From Candidatus Poseidonia sp. (GTDB lineage: Archaea; Thermoplasmatota; Poseidoniia; Poseidoniales; Poseidoniaceae): a stretch of 60,151 nucleotides of DNA. How positions within the stretch are numbered: the first letter of the stretch is position 1; each line of letters begins with the position of its first letter. The stretch spans positions 1 through 60,151 of the forward strand of contig JAUREO010000005.1 in assembly GCA_030827365.1 (NCBI GenBank), written 5' to 3'. This document shows positions 40,797-50,375 of the stretch, one piece after another. Below the pieces are notes generated by a model. The model was not told the origin of the DNA. It searched no databases and saw only the letters and a program-made list of their open reading frames with translations. A program made the position numbers and the translations under genes.

Positions 40797-41906
40797 TTAT
40801 TCACGATGCCATCCATCAGGAAGTTGTAATGGGTCAGTTGCCCATTCTTGATTAACAAGTCGAATGATCTCCAATCTCATTGAGTCAAGACCAACATTTT
40901 CAATCGCTGACATGGTCACAATTTGTTCCGAGTCGAAAAGGAGAGGTAGCTTAGGCGTTCCTATTGAGCCCGCATTTCTCCATTCATTCTCGGTATTTTT
41001 GACTTCATCCCAATTTGAAGGTCGAGGTTGAATAAGATCTGCTTTTGAAGTCACAACAATAGTTGGTGTATCACCGAGTAAGGAACGAACATCTTCAAGC
41101 AAATGCATTTGTTCATGGAGTGGAGTCCCACACTGTTCACTTTTATCGATTAAGAACAAGACGAGTGAACCGATGTTCTCCAGTGCAGCAATGGCTTGCA
41201 TCTCAATGGCATTTCTTTCAACCATTGGGCGATCGAGCAAGCCAGGTGTATCGACCATTTGGTATGGTAATCTTCGATGTGTGAAGTGTCCTACATGGAT
41301 TTGTTTGGTGGTAAACGGGTAATGGTTCACTTCCATATTTCCAGTCGATAATGCGGAGATAAATGCGGATTTCCCCACATTTGGGGCACCACAAACAACG
41401 ATGACGGGTAAACTTTGGTCGACGGTTGGAAGTTTTTTGAGCGTCTCTCTAGCCTCATTTAACCAAAGTAGTGATTTACTTACTTGGCCCACAATAGATG
41501 AAATTCTACCATACGCCTCTTTTCTTGCTTCGTGCATAAGTTCAGTTCTGGCAGTCCGGGTAATTTTTTTCGCATTCTGAGAACTCACCTTCATGACTTG
41601 ATTTGCAGCCCATTGTAGATTCGACAAATGATGTCGATATTCATCACAACCCACACATGCATCGATTAATGCAAGGTCAAATTGTGCAGATTGGTCTAAT
41701 GATGGCCATGAATTCACCGTCTCCAAAAGTTGAGTTGAAATAACATCAGCAGAGGTTTGTACCATTCTTGAGAGTTGTTTTCGTACACGAAAGGTCCTGT
41801 CTTGGTCTTCTACCCTGTCAGCTGCTTTTTTTGCTCGTGAGAACGCTTTGTCGAGGATTTCATCCTCGAGAAGGACCGTTGGCAATGACTTCCATGACAC
41901 CTTCAT
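40797..41906 (-). CDS. NOG1-family GTPase
   Basis: This protein of about 369 aa has a helical N-terminal domain and a central GTPase domain: GAPNVGKSAF (G1), FTTKQIHVG (G2), DTPGLLDRP (G3), TSKADL (G4). It has the NOG1 signature of eukaryotic and archaeal GTPases that assist large-subunit ribosome assembly. I prefer the ATG at 41906 (MKVSWKSLPTVLLEDE) because archaeal NOG1 proteins start with a similar PTVL segment. An ATG at 41960 gives 18 more residues. The gene is convergent with argS and divergent from the next gene. Confidence 0.87.
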   Translation of the reverse strand: MKVSWKSLPTVLLEDEILDKAFSRAKKAADRVEDQDRTFRVRKQLSRMVQTSADVISTQLLETVNSWPSLDQSAQFDLALIDACVGCDEYRHHLSNLQWAANQVMKVSSQNAKKITRTARTELMHEARKEAYGRISSIVGQVSKSLLWLNEARETLKKLPTVDQSLPVIVVCGAPNVGKSAFISALSTGNMEVNHYPFTTKQIHVGHFTHRRLPYQMVDTPGLLDRPMVERNAIEMQAIAALENIGSLVLFLIDKSEQCGTPLHEQMHLLEDVRSLLGDTPTIVVTSKADLIQPRPSNWDEVKNTENEWRNAGSIGTPKLPLLFDSEQIVTMSAIENVGLDSMRLEIIRLVNQEWATDPLQLPDGWHRE

Positions 41907-42018
41907 TTGCCTGCCCCAACCGACACGAAATCCTCCGTGTTCATGAACTGATGGGGTCAATCATGCCTCGTACCTTTCCAATAGAGAGGTTGAAAAACGG
42001 TCGCTTTGTGTAATTGTC

Positions 42019-42462
42019 ATGGCCAAGAAAAAGCCGAGTTTCCAACTGCCTAATTGGGCATTACCAATATGGGAAAGTATGGGTTCACCAAACCTATCCG
42101 AAGTTCAAGCAACGTTGCATGGTGATTTATTGGAAAGGCGAAATGGACTTCGCAAAGACGACATCGTCGAGATTCTTCTTGATGCACGTGCATTTACCGA
42201 TGGTGCAGACATCATGATTCGAGGCGTATTGCTCTCAACAGGAAAAGGTAGCCTTGAAGTCCTCGTCGATGATGGAACACGTCAATTTATTTCCCGAGAC
42301 GTTATTGTAAAAATTACACTCATCGCTCATACACGACCTGCGTACATCGATGATCAAGAACTAGTTTCGTTTGAAAGGGAAGATATGAAGAGAAGGTCAA
42401 AGCTTCACGAGCGGGTCGAAAAAGAGAGTACTGGAGACACAGACTCACACCTCTGGGGCTGA
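42019..42462 (+). CDS. Small basic protein of unknown function
   Basis: This 147-aa soluble protein has a basic start (MAKKKPSF), a central beta-rich segment (DDIVEILLDAR... IRGVLLSTGKGSLEVLVDDG... FISRDVIVKITLIAHTRP) that could be a small SH3-like or OB-like barrel, and a charged helical tail. A nucleic-acid or ribosome-associated role is only a guess from the basic charge and neighbours. It diverges from the NOG1 gene and ends 4 nt before the pterin dehydratase gene. Confidence 0.5.
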   Translation: MAKKKPSFQLPNWALPIWESMGSPNLSEVQATLHGDLLERRNGLRKDDIVEILLDARAFTDGADIMIRGVLLSTGKGSLEVLVDDGTRQFISRDVIVKITLIAHTRPAYIDDQELVSFEREDMKRRSKLHERVEKESTGDTDSHLWG

Positions 42463-42466
42463 GTTT

Positions 42467-42709
42467 TTGGACCTGCCGAAGCCTTGGCGAATCGAAAATG
42501 AAAAACTTGTAGCCCAATTCAATTTTTCAAATTTTGAAATGGCAAAACGGTTTGTTGATGAAATTTCGATCTTGGCCGAAATCCAAAATCACCATCCAGA
42601 CATATCATTTGGTTGGGGATATGTGCATCTCATGCTTTTCTCTCACGATGAACAAAAAATTACGCAACGAGATCTCGTTCTCGCAAACGCAATCTCAAAT
42701 ATTGATTGA
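42467..42709 (+). CDS. phhB: Pterin-4a-carbinolamine dehydratase-like protein
   Basis: This 80-aa protein matches the PCD/DCoH family: FEMAKRFVDEISILAEIQNHHPDISFGWG contains the conserved NHHPD motif (about 44-48), followed by HLMLFSHDEQKITQRDLVLANAIS. The enzyme dehydrates 4a-hydroxytetrahydropterin. Archaeal and bacterial copies also occur where no aromatic hydroxylase is known, and some help molybdopterin or folate metabolism. The start appears to be TTG 42467; no ATG is available in frame before the domain. Confidence 0.85.
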   Translation: MDLPKPWRIENEKLVAQFNFSNFEMAKRFVDEISILAEIQNHHPDISFGWGYVHLMLFSHDEQKITQRDLVLANAISNID

Positions 42710-42713
42710 GGTG

Positions 42714-43055
42714 ATGAGATTGACCAAGGATACGAATGATGAACCTGGTTATCTTAAGCATGTATTTGTGTGTGGTCATGAACGACCAGAGGGGGCGTTG
42801 CGACCTCATTGTTCAGGGAGAGGAAGTCTCCAACTCTTGTCTCAACTCAAAGCATTTTCAAGAGAAGCAGGAATCGAAAAAGTAAGAATTCAAAAATCGG
42901 GGTGTCTCGATTATTGCGAACATGGTATATCCTGTGTCGTTTATCCTGAAGGAGTATGGTATACCCTACAGGCTGAGGCAGATTTGCCATCTATCATTGA
43001 ACATGTAAGGGGTGGAAAAATAGCTGACCATTTGCTCATGAAGTTGGACGGATAA
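42714..43055 (+). CDS. Thioredoxin-like [2Fe-2S] ferredoxin
   Basis: This 113-aa protein has the cysteine pattern VFVCGHERPEG with C at about 20, HCSGRG, and the pair CLDYC near residue 65. These fit the thioredoxin-like 2Fe-2S ferredoxins (COG3411), where four cysteines hold the cluster. It probably carries electrons for an unknown partner. The start is ATG 42714 (GTG 42711 also possible); the same frame stays open upstream to 42534, but that part overlaps the pterin dehydratase gene. It begins 4 nt after that gene's stop. Confidence 0.82.
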   Translation: MRLTKDTNDEPGYLKHVFVCGHERPEGALRPHCSGRGSLQLLSQLKAFSREAGIEKVRIQKSGCLDYCEHGISCVVYPEGVWYTLQAEADLPSIIEHVRGGKIADHLLMKLDG

Positions 43056-43067
43056 ACCGACTCAGTA

Positions 43068-43478
43068 TCACAATTTAACAGGTCTCGTTGCTCCGCAAGC
43101 TTGACATTTCAACAGAGTTGTTCTATCCTCTTTTACAAAGTTTGTATCAGGTGCAGAACATTGGTTGCATTTGATATAGGTATTGACATAATTGACCAAT
43201 GCTGATTTGATTCTCTTTGGTGGAATTCTTCCTTTAAAACGTGCACGTGGTCCATCTCTTGAACCAGAGGTTCCCAAATCATTGAGCAAGTATTGATACA
43301 CATGGTTTTCATCACGTTCCATCATAGAAACAACATCGTTGAAGTTTCGAAAGATGGTGTTCGAACCCTCGATGAGGATTTGAGGGGCTGGTAATTGCCA
43401 CCGCGCCCGATTTGAAATTTCTTCGGGGATATTTTCTCGTGCCTTATCGAGTAACGCCTCGTAGTCGAAATCGCCCAT
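43068..43478 (-). CDS. Translation initiation factor aIF2 beta
   Basis: This 136-aa protein is the beta subunit of archaeal initiation factor 2, which with alpha and gamma brings Met-tRNAi to the small ribosomal subunit. Evidence: the N-terminal YEALLDKARENIPEE, the central domain with TIFRNFNDVV...YLLNDLGTSGS, and a C-terminal zinc ribbon (CNQCSAPDT... CQACGA). The length fits. It is convergent with the ferredoxin gene, 12 nt away, and divergent from the GfcR-like gene. Confidence 0.94.
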   Translation of the reverse strand: MGDFDYEALLDKARENIPEEISNRARWQLPAPQILIEGSNTIFRNFNDVVSMMERDENHVYQYLLNDLGTSGSRDGPRARFKGRIPPKRIKSALVNYVNTYIKCNQCSAPDTNFVKEDRTTLLKCQACGATRPVKL

Positions 43479-43540
43479 GTGCCATCGTCAGAGTTCCACT
43501 TCTTCAAATCTTGCAATAAGAAAATGTGGGAAGAGTTGAT

Positions 43541-43548
43541 GTATTATC
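43541..43548 (+). promoter_or_regulatory. TATA-like box before the GfcR-like gene
   Basis: GTATTATC lies 25-32 nt before the ATG at 43573. That is the distance expected if transcription starts at the ATG, so the mRNA is probably leaderless. The gap between the divergent aIF2-beta gene and this gene has no other feature. Confidence 0.45.
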
Positions 43549-43572
43549 TCCTTTTCCCTCTTCTTGATAACG

Positions 43573-44154
43573 ATGGTACTCAGCATTGAAGAACTCAAAA
43601 CACTGGCTTTGAATTTGAGAAAAGAGGGCCTAAACCCTCAACAAATTGCAGATGAAATGTCGTTGTCTCAAGACACCATTGCTTGGTTGCTGACCGATGC
43701 AAGCGAAGTGGAGCAACCTACGGATGTCCGAATTGGTTGGCGAACCATTGGTGTTCGGCCTGAACGCATTTCTGCTATCGGTGATATTATGGCAGATATT
43801 GTGATTGAAGAACTTGGGTCAAACGTTGACACGATTGTTGGGATTTCAATTAACGGAATCGCATTTGCATATGAAGTAGCAAGAAATCTAAGTGTCGAAA
43901 TGACGGTCTATAGAACGACAGATTCTGGAGAGGGGCAGGGGTCATTATCCAATAAGTATGGTCAAGTTTCAGGCAAGTCAGTTGTAATCATCGACGATGT
44001 GCTATCATCAGGAGTAACGATGTCAAGAACGATAGAATCAATTCGTGAAAAAGGCGGCGAGGTTTTACTCGCCGTCGTTCTTGTGAACAAAACCACAAGA
44101 AACGAAATTGATGATGTTCCACTTCGTGGTCTTATTCGTGCTGTATCGGTTTAG
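43573..44154 (+). CDS. gfcR: HTH plus phosphoribosyltransferase-domain regulator (GfcR-like)
   Basis: This protein of about 193 aa has an N-terminal helix-turn-helix (LALNLRKEGLNPQQIADEMS, about 8-27) fused to an orotate-phosphoribosyltransferase-like domain with the PRPP loop VVIIDDVLSSGVTM (about 141-154). This pair is the euryarchaeal GfcR/PyrE-like family; the haloarchaeal member regulates sugar-degradation genes. Whether it binds PRPP or acts as an enzyme is unclear. Start ATG 43573 follows the TATA spacing; the frame is open from a TTG at 43564. It ends 8 nt before lysS. Confidence 0.82.
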   Translation: MVLSIEELKTLALNLRKEGLNPQQIADEMSLSQDTIAWLLTDASEVEQPTDVRIGWRTIGVRPERISAIGDIMADIVIEELGSNVDTIVGISINGIAFAYEVARNLSVEMTVYRTTDSGEGQGSLSNKYGQVSGKSVVIIDDVLSSGVTMSRTIESIREKGGEVLLAVVLVNKTTRNEIDDVPLRGLIRAVSV

Positions 44155-44162
44155 GTGGATCT

Positions 44163-45758
44163 ATGCATTGGGCAGATGTAGCAGCATCTCAATTAGCAGA
44201 GAGAGGCTCAAAACACATCATTGCGACAGGGATCACACCAAGTGGAGAATTTCATATCGGCCATATTCGTGAAATCTTAACCGGAGAAATTATTTCGAGG
44301 GCATGCAAACACATTGGACTCGATGTTGAATTCATATTCATCGTGGATTCAGCCGACCCACTTCGAAAAGTCTACCCATTTCTCCATCAAGATTACAAAC
44401 ATTATATTGGGCATCAAATTGGAAATATTCCACCTCCGGACGAGGATGGGAAACCAGATGTGCAACTTTTTGAGACGACGGGTGCGACCTATGCTCAGCA
44501 TTTTCTAGAACCGTTTTTATCTGCATTGCAAGAGATTGGTGTTCAACCAAGAATCGTCGATAATCTGGAGATGTACCGCACTGGTAAATTTGAACCATAT
44601 GCACAAAAAGTATGTGAAAATAAAGAAATTGTCCGAGAAATTATTGAACGAGTCTCAGGAAGAGAATTACCAGAGGATTGGTTTCCATGGACGCCACTTG
44701 ACTCAAATGGTACATTAGGTAATGTCAAAATTATCGATTATCAGCACCCCATTGTAACATTTGAAGAAGCTGATGGAACACATGGGTCATCAGACATTTC
44801 GAAGGGAGAAGGAAAATTACCATGGCGAATCGATTGGCCTGCCCGATGGTGTTTTAATGAAATTACAATGGAACCATTTGGTAAAGACCATGGAACAGCT
44901 GGTGGTTCATACGATACGGGAAAAGAAATCGTTGAGTTTTTTGGTTATAGTGCTCCAAATCCTTTGACGTATGAGTGGATTAGTTTGAAAGGCATGGGAG
45001 CGATGTCCTCTTCGGTGGGAAACACCATTGGTCCGATGGAGGCGTTGAGGCTCGTACCACCTGAAATTTTGAGACTTCTTGTTGCCAAGACAAAACCGAG
45101 TAAAGCCATTGAATTTGATACTGGTATGGGGCTTGTAACATTAGCTGATGAATATGAAAGGCTTGCTTCAAGAAACTTTGAAGATGAATTACTTCAAACA
45201 GATCTGAGCCGTAGGCAAAAAGTTCAGGTTGAAGATGCAGAGGCATCCATGAGGTATGCCGTTGTGTATCAAGGCGAGAAAGCGAAATCTGAATCAGTCA
45301 GTTTTCGACATCTTGCAATGTTGGCCCAAATTCGTGAATCTGACGAGGATGTTTTTGATTCACTGCTCCAAACTGGAATGATTTCAAATGTATCTTCTAA
45401 GCTTCGTGACCGATTAGGTAGAATGAGATATTGGATATCGTCTGAGCATTTCCCAGAAGAAATGCATATACGTTTGCAATCAAAGCCAACTGATTACTTT
45501 TTTGAACATTCAAATGAAGTGGACATCAACATCCTAAGACTCATGCATGAACACTTTTCAACCATTCCTTGGACATCGACTGATATCCATTCGGTTTTTG
45601 GATTGATTTCTGAAACCATGAATGTCAAGATGAAGGAGGTCTATCGGGCGTCCTATTTGCTCTTTCTTGGTGCTGAAAAGGGTCCTCGATTAGCACCTAT
45701 TTTGGAAGCGTGGCATCGTGATTCAGCCATCCAACTCCTAAAATTAGCCATTGAATAA
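44163..45758 (+). CDS. lysS: Lysyl-tRNA synthetase, class I
   Basis: This 531-aa synthetase has the class I signature: HIGH at 31-34 (within ITPSGEFHIGHIREILTG) and a KMSSS-type loop (GAMSSSVGN, about 277-285). Its length and helical C-terminal domain fit class I LysRS, the archaeal form, which is unrelated to class II LysRS of most bacteria. It charges tRNA-Lys. GGTGGATCT precedes the ATG, which lies 8 nt after the GfcR-like stop codon. Confidence 0.95.
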   Translation: MHWADVAASQLAERGSKHIIATGITPSGEFHIGHIREILTGEIISRACKHIGLDVEFIFIVDSADPLRKVYPFLHQDYKHYIGHQIGNIPPPDEDGKPDVQLFETTGATYAQHFLEPFLSALQEIGVQPRIVDNLEMYRTGKFEPYAQKVCENKEIVREIIERVSGRELPEDWFPWTPLDSNGTLGNVKIIDYQHPIVTFEEADGTHGSSDISKGEGKLPWRIDWPARWCFNEITMEPFGKDHGTAGGSYDTGKEIVEFFGYSAPNPLTYEWISLKGMGAMSSSVGNTIGPMEALRLVPPEILRLLVAKTKPSKAIEFDTGMGLVTLADEYERLASRNFEDELLQTDLSRRQKVQVEDAEASMRYAVVYQGEKAKSESVSFRHLAMLAQIRESDEDVFDSLLQTGMISNVSSKLRDRLGRMRYWISSEHFPEEMHIRLQSKPTDYFFEHSNEVDINILRLMHEHFSTIPWTSTDIHSVFGLISETMNVKMKEVYRASYLLFLGAEKGPRLAPILEAWHRDSAIQLLKLAIE

Positions 45759-45845
45759 TTTCACATGTATGAATTGTTTCATCTTAAGGCATGAATGAAT
45801 TTTTTTTCGGAAATGATTCAAAAACCGTTGAGGTTATTGGTGGCC

Positions 45846-47030
45846 ATGGCGGGAGTCTACTGTCCGACTTGTGAGTCGAAAGTCGAAGTGGCTGCCACCT
45901 ATTGTTTGACCTGCGGACACGATTTAAATCGCCAAGGACCCATCACCTCAACAGGGCATGACCTCAATCAACTCAAAGAAGCCATACGTTTGAGGGATGA
46001 CCTTTCAATGGCAGACAAATTTAACATGATTGCTAAAGTCGAGGAGGGAGCAAATCCAATCGAACTCGGAATTGCTGCAGCAGCTGATGATGGTGGTTCG
46101 CTCGACGATGCATTCGCTGTCGCTGAAGCGATGGAAGTACCAACCTCTCTCTCGTCAATTTCTTGGGGTAAATCAAACACACCTAAGGAAGTCATTCTTG
46201 CGGCATTCGAAAAAGAACCTTTTAGCAATACTGTGACCTCTGGAAAGTTTGATGCCCATCAAGATTTAATCAACCAATCGATGGATATTGGCCTCAAAAC
46301 CCTCCATACACTCTTGGACATTTCTCAAAAAAAAGCGTCGAATCAAATGATGGATGTGATGAAAGATATACCCATTATGAAACCGCCAAAGAAGAGTTTC
46401 TGTCCAAAATGTGGTTCGGATATTATTGAAAACACCATGTTACAATGGAAGAAATGGCAAGGCTTGAACAACGAATTATTGGCCCTTCAACTTGAATCCA
46501 GTATGTCTGCAGCTTTGATGCATGCAGCGTCCAAATATATCGATGAAATACGAGCACTCAAAGATACGATTGAGAAGCTTGAATCGAATCAAACTGCATC
46601 AGTATCAAAAACTGAAGAAAAGAAGGAATCATCCGACAAGGACACCACCAAAGAAAAGCAGGAATCAAAGCAAGTTGAATCGAAGTCAGAGCCTAAAAAA
46701 GAAGAGGCAATACCTGAACCAAAGAAGGAAGAGCCAAAAAAGAAGGCAGGGGGCCTCTTTGGTGCAAAGAAGACAAAAAGAACATACGAAGGAGAGCCTG
46801 GAGGAAAAGCCGAGTGGTTCCTAAATGAAGCACTTGATACAGTGTATGACCCTCATGGGACTGGAAAAGACCTCAAACCAAACACTATCTTGGCACGTTC
46901 CGCGGAAGGAAATGTTCGAGTGAAGGATGTCATTTTGACCTATGCAGAACAAGGAAAAGATGCGATACCAGAATTAGCCCTCACAAGCCCTATTACAAAA
47001 TACTTGATTGAAGCCTTTGATGAGTGCTGA
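45846..47030 (+). CDS. Zinc-ribbon protein with a charged linker, unknown function
   Basis: This protein of about 394 aa begins with a zinc ribbon (CPTCESKVEV...CLTCGH, residues about 6-25). A helical region and another CPKCGSD pair (about 180) follow. A low-complexity Lys/Glu/Ser-rich linker spans about 250-310. The conserved-looking C-terminal domain is about 75 residues (GGKAEWFLNEALDTVYDPHGTGKDLKPNT...). The protein has no membrane segment. I chose ATG 45846 because it directly precedes the zinc ribbon; an upstream ATG at 45795 would add 17 residues. It is convergent with carB and the two genes touch. Confidence 0.55.
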   Translation: MAGVYCPTCESKVEVAATYCLTCGHDLNRQGPITSTGHDLNQLKEAIRLRDDLSMADKFNMIAKVEEGANPIELGIAAAADDGGSLDDAFAVAEAMEVPTSLSSISWGKSNTPKEVILAAFEKEPFSNTVTSGKFDAHQDLINQSMDIGLKTLHTLLDISQKKASNQMMDVMKDIPIMKPPKKSFCPKCGSDIIENTMLQWKKWQGLNNELLALQLESSMSAALMHAASKYIDEIRALKDTIEKLESNQTASVSKTEEKKESSDKDTTKEKQESKQVESKSEPKKEEAIPEPKKEEPKKKAGGLFGAKKTKRTYEGEPGGKAEWFLNEALDTVYDPHGTGKDLKPNTILARSAEGNVRVKDVILTYAEQGKDAIPELALTSPITKYLIEAFDEC

Positions 47031-50000
47031 TTAGTAGTGCACAGTTAACTGTCTTGGCTCGAGTGTATCTTTTTGATGAGCTCGCATCGCAGCCACTTCC
47101 ATTTTCGCTCCACGTATTGTCGTTACGAAAGGGATGTTAAGTTCGACAGCGAGTCGCCTCATCATATTTCCATCACGAACTGCACCGCCTGAGATCGTAG
47201 GGACATTGATAATGAACGAGACCTTTCCCTGTCGCATTAAATCTAATGCATCAGGATGTTTTCCTTCTGCGATTCGATAAACGGTTGTCACTGAAACACC
47301 TCCATCTCGCAGAACATCACCCGTTCCTGGTGTTGCGTAAAGAGTAAAACCAAGCCGTTGTAATTCTTGGGCTATCGGAATAAGTTCTTTTTTATCTTCA
47401 TCTCGAACGGTGAGATAAACTCCACCCGAAGTAGCAACTGGAACTTCGGTAGCGAGACGAGCTTTGAGATATGCAAAATCTGCACGTTGGTCCGACCCAT
47501 AGACCTCTCCAGTCGATTTCATTTCGGGTCCTGGGGCAGGGTCAAGCCCCCTGAGTTTTATGAAAGGAAAGACAGGGGCTTTTACACATACTTGGCCGCT
47601 GGTTCTTCTCGGGATATTTTGACTCGATAGAGGATGACCAATAGTGATCATGGCAGCGATTTTTGCTAAGGGAAGGCCGGAGGCTTTGGCAACGAAAGGC
47701 ACAGTTCTTGATGACCTCGGATTGACTTCGAGAACATACAAAGTATCGTTTTGAATTGCAAATTGGATGTTGTAACACCCCTTAATGCCTAAGCCCAATC
47801 CAATGATTTTGGTCTGCTCCTCAACTTGACTGAGGAGATTTTGCGAAATGTTTTGAGCAGGAATGAAGCAGGTTGAATCACCTGAATGAATGCCAGCTTC
47901 TTCAAGATGTTCCATGATTGCACCAACGAGGACTTGGTCGCCATCGGATGCTGCATCAACATCCAATTCAGTTGCATGCCCCAAATATTCATCGATGAGT
48001 AGGGGTTTATCTGGGGCAATGTATGCTTCTTTCAAGTAATTTTCTAATTGTGTTTGGTTGGAAAGAATCTCCATGCCTCGACCACCAAGAACGTAAGATG
48101 GACGTATGAGTACTGGAAACCCAATTTCTTCTACCGCGTGTCGAATGTCATCAGCAGTTGAACCAGTTGCACCCTTCGGCATCTTGAGTCCTGAACGCTT
48201 TGCAAACGCTTCAAATCGTTGTCTATCACTCGCCTCGTCAATAGCATCACATGTCGTTCCAATGATGCTCATGGATAAACCGTGGACACGTAAATCGGGT
48301 AATCTACGTTCGATTGGTTCAGCGAGGTTGATTGCAGTTTGACCTCCGAATTGGAGTAAAATTCCATGAGCCATTTCACGCAGAAGAATTTCACTGACAA
48401 ACTCAAGTGTGAGTGGATCAAAATAAAGCCGATCGGATGTATCAAAATCTGTTGAAACCGTTTCGGGGTTGTTGTTGATGATAATCGCATCCTTCCCACT
48501 CTGTCGAATGGCTTTGACTGCGTGGACACATCCATAGTCGAATTCAATACCCTGTCCAATACGAATTGGTCCACTGCCAATCGTGACGATCCGTTCCTTT
48601 GTTCTTGTCTCAAGGTCAGGCAACAGGTCAATTCCTAATTGTGTATGTGTTTCGTATGTGGAATAATAATATGGAGTTTTTGCAGCAAATTCTGCAGCAC
48701 ACGAGTCGACCATTCTGTATCTTGGGTGAACGCCTAAATCGTGTCTTCGAAGCATCACTGATCGTTCGTCCATACCGACGGGCAATGATTTGTATCCTTC
48801 TGAAGGAAAACCACAGAGTGCATCGGCTATATGGGCGTCAGTAAATCCGTGGGATTTCCATCGAATCATCGAATCTATAGAAATTTCAGAAGGCGAGATT
48901 CGCGATTCAACAATCTCTTTTTCAATTCGTGCAATATTTTCAAAACGGTGCAAGAACCATCGAGTGATACTCGTAATTTCAAACACTCGTTCAATGCTCC
49001 AACCTCTTCGAAAAGCCTCGAGAAGTGCACCCATTCTTCGATCAGTGGCAATTCTACACCATTCTTCAAGAGTTTTATCCGGTAGTTGTTCAAGTGCCCG
49101 TTCACTCATACCTTCTCCTTCAGATTCATCTGCTCTGGTCAGTGGCCTTGGATGCGGACATCCTTGTTCCAATGAAGCCCATGCCTTCAGAAAAGCCTCT
49201 TCGAAATTTCGACCGATTGCCATAACCTCGCCGGTCGATTTCATTGAAGTTCCGAGTGTCCTGTCAGCGGTCCGGAATTTATCGAAAGGCCAGCGAGGTA
49301 TTTTTACTACACAATAATCAAGCGTTGGTTCAAAGGCAGCAGTCGTACCTTCTCCTGTGATTGGGTTAGGTAATTCATCCAGAGTGTATCCAACAGCAAT
49401 CTTCGCAGCCATTCTCGCAATTGGGTAACCTGTTGCTTTTGATGCAAGTGCTGAAGACCTCGAAACACGAGGATTGACTTCGATGACTCGAATTTCACCA
49501 GTTGATTGATTGAAAGCAAATTGAACATTGCATCCGCCTTTTATGTTAAGGGCACGAATTAACGCAAGTGCTTGATTTCGCAGAATTTGGTGGTCAGCAT
49601 CGCTAAATGATTGCAATGGGGCTACCACGGTCGACTCACCAGTGTGAACACCCATCGGGTCTATGTTTTCCATGGTGCAAACGATGATGGCGTTATCTGC
49701 TGCGTCTCTCATAACTTCGTACTCAAGTTCTTGCCAGCCGAGAATTGATTCTTCAATAAGCACTTGAGAGATCCTTGAATTTCGTAGTCCTAATTGAGAA
49801 ATTTCGACGAGTTGTCCCATATCCCAAGCCGTTCCTCCGCCTAACCCTCCTAAAGTAAATGCAGGGCGAATAAGGATTGGCCAAGAGCCAATGATGGTTG
49901 CAGCAGCGATGACCTCTTCAATAGAATTGCATGCAATGGCTTTGCTAATAGGAAGTTGAATTGAATCACAAACTTGATTGAATAACTCTCTGTCTTCTGC

Positions 50001-50375
50001 TTTGTCTATGGCATCGAGGTCAGAACCAATAAGTTCGACACCAAGCCTTTCTAATGTTCCATCGTGTGCTAATTCACTTGCGATATTGAGGGCGGTTTGC
50101 CCACCCATTCCTGCAAGCAACGCACATGGCTTTTCGATTTCGAGAATTCTACGAACGGTTGCGGGTAGCAATGGTTCGATATAGACGACATCTGCCATTT
50201 CTGGGTCGTTTTGAATCGTTGCTGGATTTGAGTTCACCAGAATGACTCGATATCCATCTTCTCGTAGTGCACGGACGGCTTGAGAACCTGAGAAATCGAA
50301 TTCAGCTGCTTGACCAATTTTGATTGGGCCGCTTCCCAAAACACAAATTGTGATTAAATCGTCTCTCCGTGGCAT
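47031..50375 (-). CDS. carB: Carbamoyl-phosphate synthase, large subunit
   Basis: This 1114-aa protein has the two homologous ATP-grasp halves (each with the GSGPIKIGQ / GSGPIRIGQ opening and VEVNPRxSRSS / VEVNPRSSRTV motifs) and a C-terminal allosteric methylglyoxal-synthase-like domain. It makes carbamoyl phosphate from bicarbonate, ammonia and ATP for pyrimidine and arginine synthesis. The A of the carA stop is shared with its start as TAATG, so the subunits are coupled. A segment with the string PHPRPLTRADESEGEG (about residue 400) forms a small insertion between the first half and the oligomerisation region. Confidence 0.97.
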   Translation of the reverse strand: MPRRDDLITICVLGSGPIKIGQAAEFDFSGSQAVRALREDGYRVILVNSNPATIQNDPEMADVVYIEPLLPATVRRILEIEKPCALLAGMGGQTALNIASELAHDGTLERLGVELIGSDLDAIDKAEDRELFNQVCDSIQLPISKAIACNSIEEVIAAATIIGSWPILIRPAFTLGGLGGGTAWDMGQLVEISQLGLRNSRISQVLIEESILGWQELEYEVMRDAADNAIIVCTMENIDPMGVHTGESTVVAPLQSFSDADHQILRNQALALIRALNIKGGCNVQFAFNQSTGEIRVIEVNPRVSRSSALASKATGYPIARMAAKIAVGYTLDELPNPITGEGTTAAFEPTLDYCVVKIPRWPFDKFRTADRTLGTSMKSTGEVMAIGRNFEEAFLKAWASLEQGCPHPRPLTRADESEGEGMSERALEQLPDKTLEEWCRIATDRRMGALLEAFRRGWSIERVFEITSITRWFLHRFENIARIEKEIVESRISPSEISIDSMIRWKSHGFTDAHIADALCGFPSEGYKSLPVGMDERSVMLRRHDLGVHPRYRMVDSCAAEFAAKTPYYYSTYETHTQLGIDLLPDLETRTKERIVTIGSGPIRIGQGIEFDYGCVHAVKAIRQSGKDAIIINNNPETVSTDFDTSDRLYFDPLTLEFVSEILLREMAHGILLQFGGQTAINLAEPIERRLPDLRVHGLSMSIIGTTCDAIDEASDRQRFEAFAKRSGLKMPKGATGSTADDIRHAVEEIGFPVLIRPSYVLGGRGMEILSNQTQLENYLKEAYIAPDKPLLIDEYLGHATELDVDAASDGDQVLVGAIMEHLEEAGIHSGDSTCFIPAQNISQNLLSQVEEQTKIIGLGLGIKGCYNIQFAIQNDTLYVLEVNPRSSRTVPFVAKASGLPLAKIAAMITIGHPLSSQNIPRRTSGQVCVKAPVFPFIKLRGLDPAPGPEMKSTGEVYGSDQRADFAYLKARLATEVPVATSGGVYLTVRDEDKKELIPIAQELQRLGFTLYATPGTGDVLRDGGVSVTTVYRIAEGKHPDALDLMRQGKVSFIINVPTISGGAVRDGNMMRRLAVELNIPFVTTIRGAKMEVAAMRAHQKDTLEPRQLTVHY

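Noticed and set aside
42534..42713. An upstream extension of the 2Fe-2S ferredoxin frame.
   Set aside because: It overlaps the pterin dehydratase gene in another frame, and the ferredoxin domain starts only after ATG 42714.
48790..49317. A 175-aa plus-strand frame opposite carB.
   Set aside because: It mirrors the conserved carB coding sequence and has no family features.
47031..50375. The string PHPRPLTRADESEGEG in CarB, similar to translated bacterial palindromic repeat elements.
   Set aside because: It is a single short stretch at a normal inter-domain position in an intact, full-length CarB, and no matching repeat occurs elsewhere in the window. Chance is the simplest explanation.
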